Positions 61,369 through 64,000 of a DNA stretch of 64,000 nucleotides are shown here, piece by piece. Both the position numbers and the translations under genes were made by a program. The stretch lies in contig CAJXZG010000014.1 of the NCBI GenBank assembly GCA_913063265.1, positions 1 through 64,000 of the forward strand. Reading direction: 5' to 3'. Within the stretch, counting starts at the first letter, position 1. Each line of letters opens with the position of its first letter. The stretch is from an uncultured Prolixibacteraceae bacterium. Its GTDB lineage: Bacteria > Bacteroidota > Bacteroidia > Bacteroidales > Prolixibacteraceae. The notes under the pieces were generated by a model that was not told the origin of the DNA, did not search any database, and worked only from the letters and a program-made list of their open reading frames with translations.

Positions 61369-63423
61369 ATGAAAACTAAACTAACACTAATTGGCTTATT
61401 AATAGCCGGATTTTTTTCATTGAATGCAAAACCGGAATTAAAAGAAATCCGGACTGCATCGAACCACGTAATTGTTCTGTACTTTGAAAGTGATTCTGTT
61501 GATTTGAGCGAAATCAACACAGAGAATTTTTCGGATTGGAAAATAAACGGGAAACAGCCCAGTGAAATATATCAATATTTTACTGAATCAAGAACAGGCA
61601 ATCATCACATTTATTTGGTAACAGATTTGCTCAAAGAAGGGAAAAAGTATACCATAGAAACACCCTATGGAAATAAGAAATTTAAGTTTCAGTCAAAAGA
61701 AATATTTTGTGAATCGATTAAAACAAACCAGGTTGGTTACAGTGCCCTCTCCAAAACCCGGTTTGCCAATTTTGCTGTTTGGCTGGGTACCGGAGGCAGT
61801 CAACAAATAAACGGGGAATTGCCGGAGTATTATGTTCTTGAAACCAATTCTAAAAAGAAAGTATTAAAAGGGAGATTAACTGAAAAAGGAGAGGACGAAA
61901 GTTCGGGAGATTTTGTATACCAGATGGATTTGTCTGACTTACCTGAAGGAGGCCCTTACAAAATAGTGGTGGAGGGTTATGGTTCTTCCTATCCCTTTGG
62001 AGTGGGTGGTGAATTTACAAAACAAGCCGCTTACACTTTATTCAGGGCCCAATATTTACAACGCTGTGGTTGCCCGATTCATGAACCGGATATTCGGAAA
62101 GATCCCTGTCATACGCTTATTTATGATGTGGATGGACCAATAGGAGAAGCCAATATTGATGTAGTTGGCGATGAACGGACTTTTCAGGTTTATGGTGGAT
62201 ATCACGATGCAGGCGATGCTGATCGTCGTGCCTACCACTTGTCGAATCCAATAATAAACCTGATGATCTGGGAAGCTTTTCCGGAATATTTCAGCGATAA
62301 TCAATTTGATATTCCGGGAGATTTTACCGAGGATTTTCATATTAAAAACTATGCCAACAACATTCCTGATATAATCGATGAGGCAGAGTGGGGAACCCTG
62401 GCATGGGAATATCTGCAAAACGAAGACGGCAGCATTCACTGGGGCACAGAAACACGCGGTTATCCCGATCCATTTGCTGTTCCTTTGGATTTAGACACAA
62501 AGAAATACGGTACCGTAAAACCCGATGACAGGGCAACTTGTGTGGGAGCCGGATTATTTATGCATCTCGCCAGAATACTTAAACCCTATAAACCTGAGCG
62601 TTCAGAGGAACTGGTAAAAAGGGCAGAAATTGCCATGGAGTTTGGTAAGGAAAAAATGGCAGACCCTGAAAAATTATACTACCATATTCAGCGATATTTA
62701 CTTTTGCAGGAAGATGAAGACCATCAGAAAGTAAAGGAGCTTTATCAAAGTGCGGAAGCTTTAAAGGACTATTTATATCAGACTCCCGGATATTCTCTGA
62801 ACAATGACCATTTTGATAATCCGGCTTATATTGTTTCATATATTGTTGAGAAAAATGTTCCCACAGATCCGGAGATTGTTCAGTTTTTTAAACAGGCTAT
62901 AAAGGAGGCCGCAGATGCCAACATTAAAGAATTGGAAAAACATGCTTACCCGGTTGGAAACAGCACTTATGGAAGAAGTTGGGGCCCCAATGTACGTCAG
63001 CCACAATATGCAGCAGCATCATTACTTAACTGGCAGTTTTCGGGAGAACAAGAATATTTGGATGCCGCCTCTGTACTCATGGACTATAAAATGGGTCTCA
63101 ATCCCGTTGGAATTTCTTATGTAACCGGACTAGGATCATACCAGGTGCATAATATTCATGATCGAGAAAGTGAATATACCTATGAAAAAGGGTGGGGTGC
63201 AAAACCTGGAATTACGGCTTTTGGACCGGGAATTCCTGGCTGGAGAAACCGGGCACAGGTAAATCCGCCACTTAAGGAACTACCTCCTGAAAGAAAATTT
63301 GTTGACCATATGCCATCCATTTCGTTTACCGAGTTTACCATTTTTGAAACCATGCATTACGATGCGCTGTACACCATTCTTGCCGGTGGCGGGAAATGGA
63401 ATGGGGAAAATCCGTTTAAATAG
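61369..63423 (+). CDS. GH9 family glycoside hydrolase, second copy
   Basis: The 684-residue protein has a signal peptide (ending near SLNA/K), an N-terminal beta domain (about 23-110), a CelD_N Ig-like domain (SIKTNQVGYSALSKTRFANF) and an (alpha/alpha)6 catalytic domain. The Asp pair lies in GGYHDAGDADRR (DAGD at 280-283) and the acid is probably Glu655 in SISFTEFTIF. It differs greatly from the GH9 at 6618: other N-terminal modules, DADRR in place of DFDIETG, and a different C-terminal motif. GH9 activity on beta-1,4-glucan or related hemicellulose is expected. The next gene begins 25 bp downstream. Confidence 0.9.
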   Translation: MKTKLTLIGLLIAGFFSLNAKPELKEIRTASNHVIVLYFESDSVDLSEINTENFSDWKINGKQPSEIYQYFTESRTGNHHIYLVTDLLKEGKKYTIETPYGNKKFKFQSKEIFCESIKTNQVGYSALSKTRFANFAVWLGTGGSQQINGELPEYYVLETNSKKKVLKGRLTEKGEDESSGDFVYQMDLSDLPEGGPYKIVVEGYGSSYPFGVGGEFTKQAAYTLFRAQYLQRCGCPIHEPDIRKDPCHTLIYDVDGPIGEANIDVVGDERTFQVYGGYHDAGDADRRAYHLSNPIINLMIWEAFPEYFSDNQFDIPGDFTEDFHIKNYANNIPDIIDEAEWGTLAWEYLQNEDGSIHWGTETRGYPDPFAVPLDLDTKKYGTVKPDDRATCVGAGLFMHLARILKPYKPERSEELVKRAEIAMEFGKEKMADPEKLYYHIQRYLLLQEDEDHQKVKELYQSAEALKDYLYQTPGYSLNNDHFDNPAYIVSYIVEKNVPTDPEIVQFFKQAIKEAADANIKELEKHAYPVGNSTYGRSWGPNVRQPQYAAASLLNWQFSGEQEYLDAASVLMDYKMGLNPVGISYVTGLGSYQVHNIHDRESEYTYEKGWGAKPGITAFGPGIPGWRNRAQVNPPLKELPPERKFVDHMPSISFTEFTIFETMHYDALYTILAGGGKWNGENPFK

Positions 63424-63448
63424 AAAAACCAATAAACTTAAACTTAAA

Positions 63449-64000
63449 ATGAAGAGATTTATATTATTGAATCTGATGATAATGCTCGTTTACGGAGCAT
63501 TTGCTCAGAAATATCAGAATTTCGATGTGGCTATTTATTGCCGTGCTTACGAAGTGGAAAAAATGAAGGACCCGGTATGGTTGAACCAGGCATGGAATGA
63601 AATTTCAAAACAGGTACATGTCGATAAAATTTACCTCGAAACTCATCGCGATTTATTGATTGTTGATGATGAAATCCTTGAATCTGCGAAAAAGTTTTTT
63701 GCCGAAAAAGGAGTAAAAGTAGGAGGTGGAATAACATACACCATCGATGAAATGAATAACTTTGAAACCTTTTGTTATGTCAATCATGAACATCGGCAAA
63801 AGGTGCAGGAAATTGCAGAACATACTGCAAAACATTTTGATGAGTTTATTCTCGATGATTTCTTTTTTACCAGTTGTAAATGCGATTTGTGCATTGAAGC
63901 AAAAGGAGAAACAAGCTGGACCGATTTTCGCCTGGATCTGATGAAAAAGGCAGCTCAGGATTTGATTATTGAACCTTCAAAAAAGGTAAATAAAAATGTT
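63449..64000 (+). CDS. Secreted putative TIM-barrel protein, cut by window end
   Basis: An ATG at 63449 opens 184 codons that continue past the window. The signal peptide is MKRFILLNLMIMLVYGAFAQ. The mature part (KYQNFDVAIYCRAYEVEKM, KIYLETHRDLLIVDD, AKKFFAEKGVKVGGGITYT) has the alternating strand/helix order of a TIM barrel. FDEFILDDFFFTSCKCDLC is striking: two adjacent Asp residues on a strand followed by a CxCxxC cluster. I recognise no named family; a glycoside-hydrolase-like role is plausible because it follows GH9 by 25 bp. The C-terminus is not visible. Confidence 0.75.
   Translation, partial: MKRFILLNLMIMLVYGAFAQKYQNFDVAIYCRAYEVEKMKDPVWLNQAWNEISKQVHVDKIYLETHRDLLIVDDEILESAKKFFAEKGVKVGGGITYTIDEMNNFETFCYVNHEHRQKVQEIAEHTAKHFDEFILDDFFFTSCKCDLCIEAKGETSWTDFRLDLMKKAAQDLIIEPSKKVNKNV

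Overview
The window is a low-GC chromosomal segment from a member of the phylum Bacteroidota, probably an environmental Bacteroidales/Marinilabiliales-type polysaccharide degrader. Pointers are a C-terminal type IX secretion sorting domain, many signal peptides and lipoproteins, several TAnnTTTG -7 promoter elements, weak Shine-Dalgarno sequences, and more than a dozen carbohydrate-active enzymes in co-directional runs. No rRNA, tRNA or CRISPR array was seen.

Layout. 1-4275: end of an OmpR-type response regulator, a TPR/beta-propeller secreted protein, an RHS-like secreted protein and a 70-codon remnant of a YfcC-type transporter. 4276-6597: an M23 peptidase lipoprotein gene split by a complete IS4-superfamily (IS1634-like) insertion sequence with a perfect 10-bp target duplication; removing the insertion restores the frame. 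6618-13280: GH9 endoglucanase, DUF1080 protein, enolase-superfamily enzyme and a membrane-anchored serine hydrolase. 13281-19410: tryptophanase with a candidate leader peptide, and three radical-SAM proteins, two of them resembling the cobalamin-binding type.

19429-29028: a six-gene minus-strand operon (CE1-like esterase, alpha/beta hydrolase, GH43, GH51, GH127, GH43) suited to stripping arabinose and acyl groups from arabinoxylan or arabinan. 29330-40750: beta-helix protein, SRPBCC protein, flavin oxidoreductase, two unusual AraC-type regulators (a DUF4242/cyclase/AraC fusion and an AraC-TM-TPR receptor), a cupin protein and two tandem DUF1593 proteins. 41992-56035: a seven-gene plus-strand operon (DUF4038/GH140-like, GH30 with T9SS tail, GH67, SGNH esterase, GH2, CE15-like, GH115) that looks like a glucuronoxylan side-chain and backbone system. 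56078-64000: GH26, two small paralogous secreted proteins sharing a domain with the GH26 tail, GH97, a second GH9, and the start of a secreted protein cut by the window edge.

Together the region reads as a hemicellulose (glucurono-arabinoxylan, with beta-glucan/mannan) utilisation island. Backbone enzymes (GH30, GH9, GH26), side-chain enzymes (GH67, GH115, GH51, GH127, GH43) and esterases (CE15-like, CE1-like, SGNH) are all present, but no SusC/SusD pair or hybrid two-component regulator lies inside the window.
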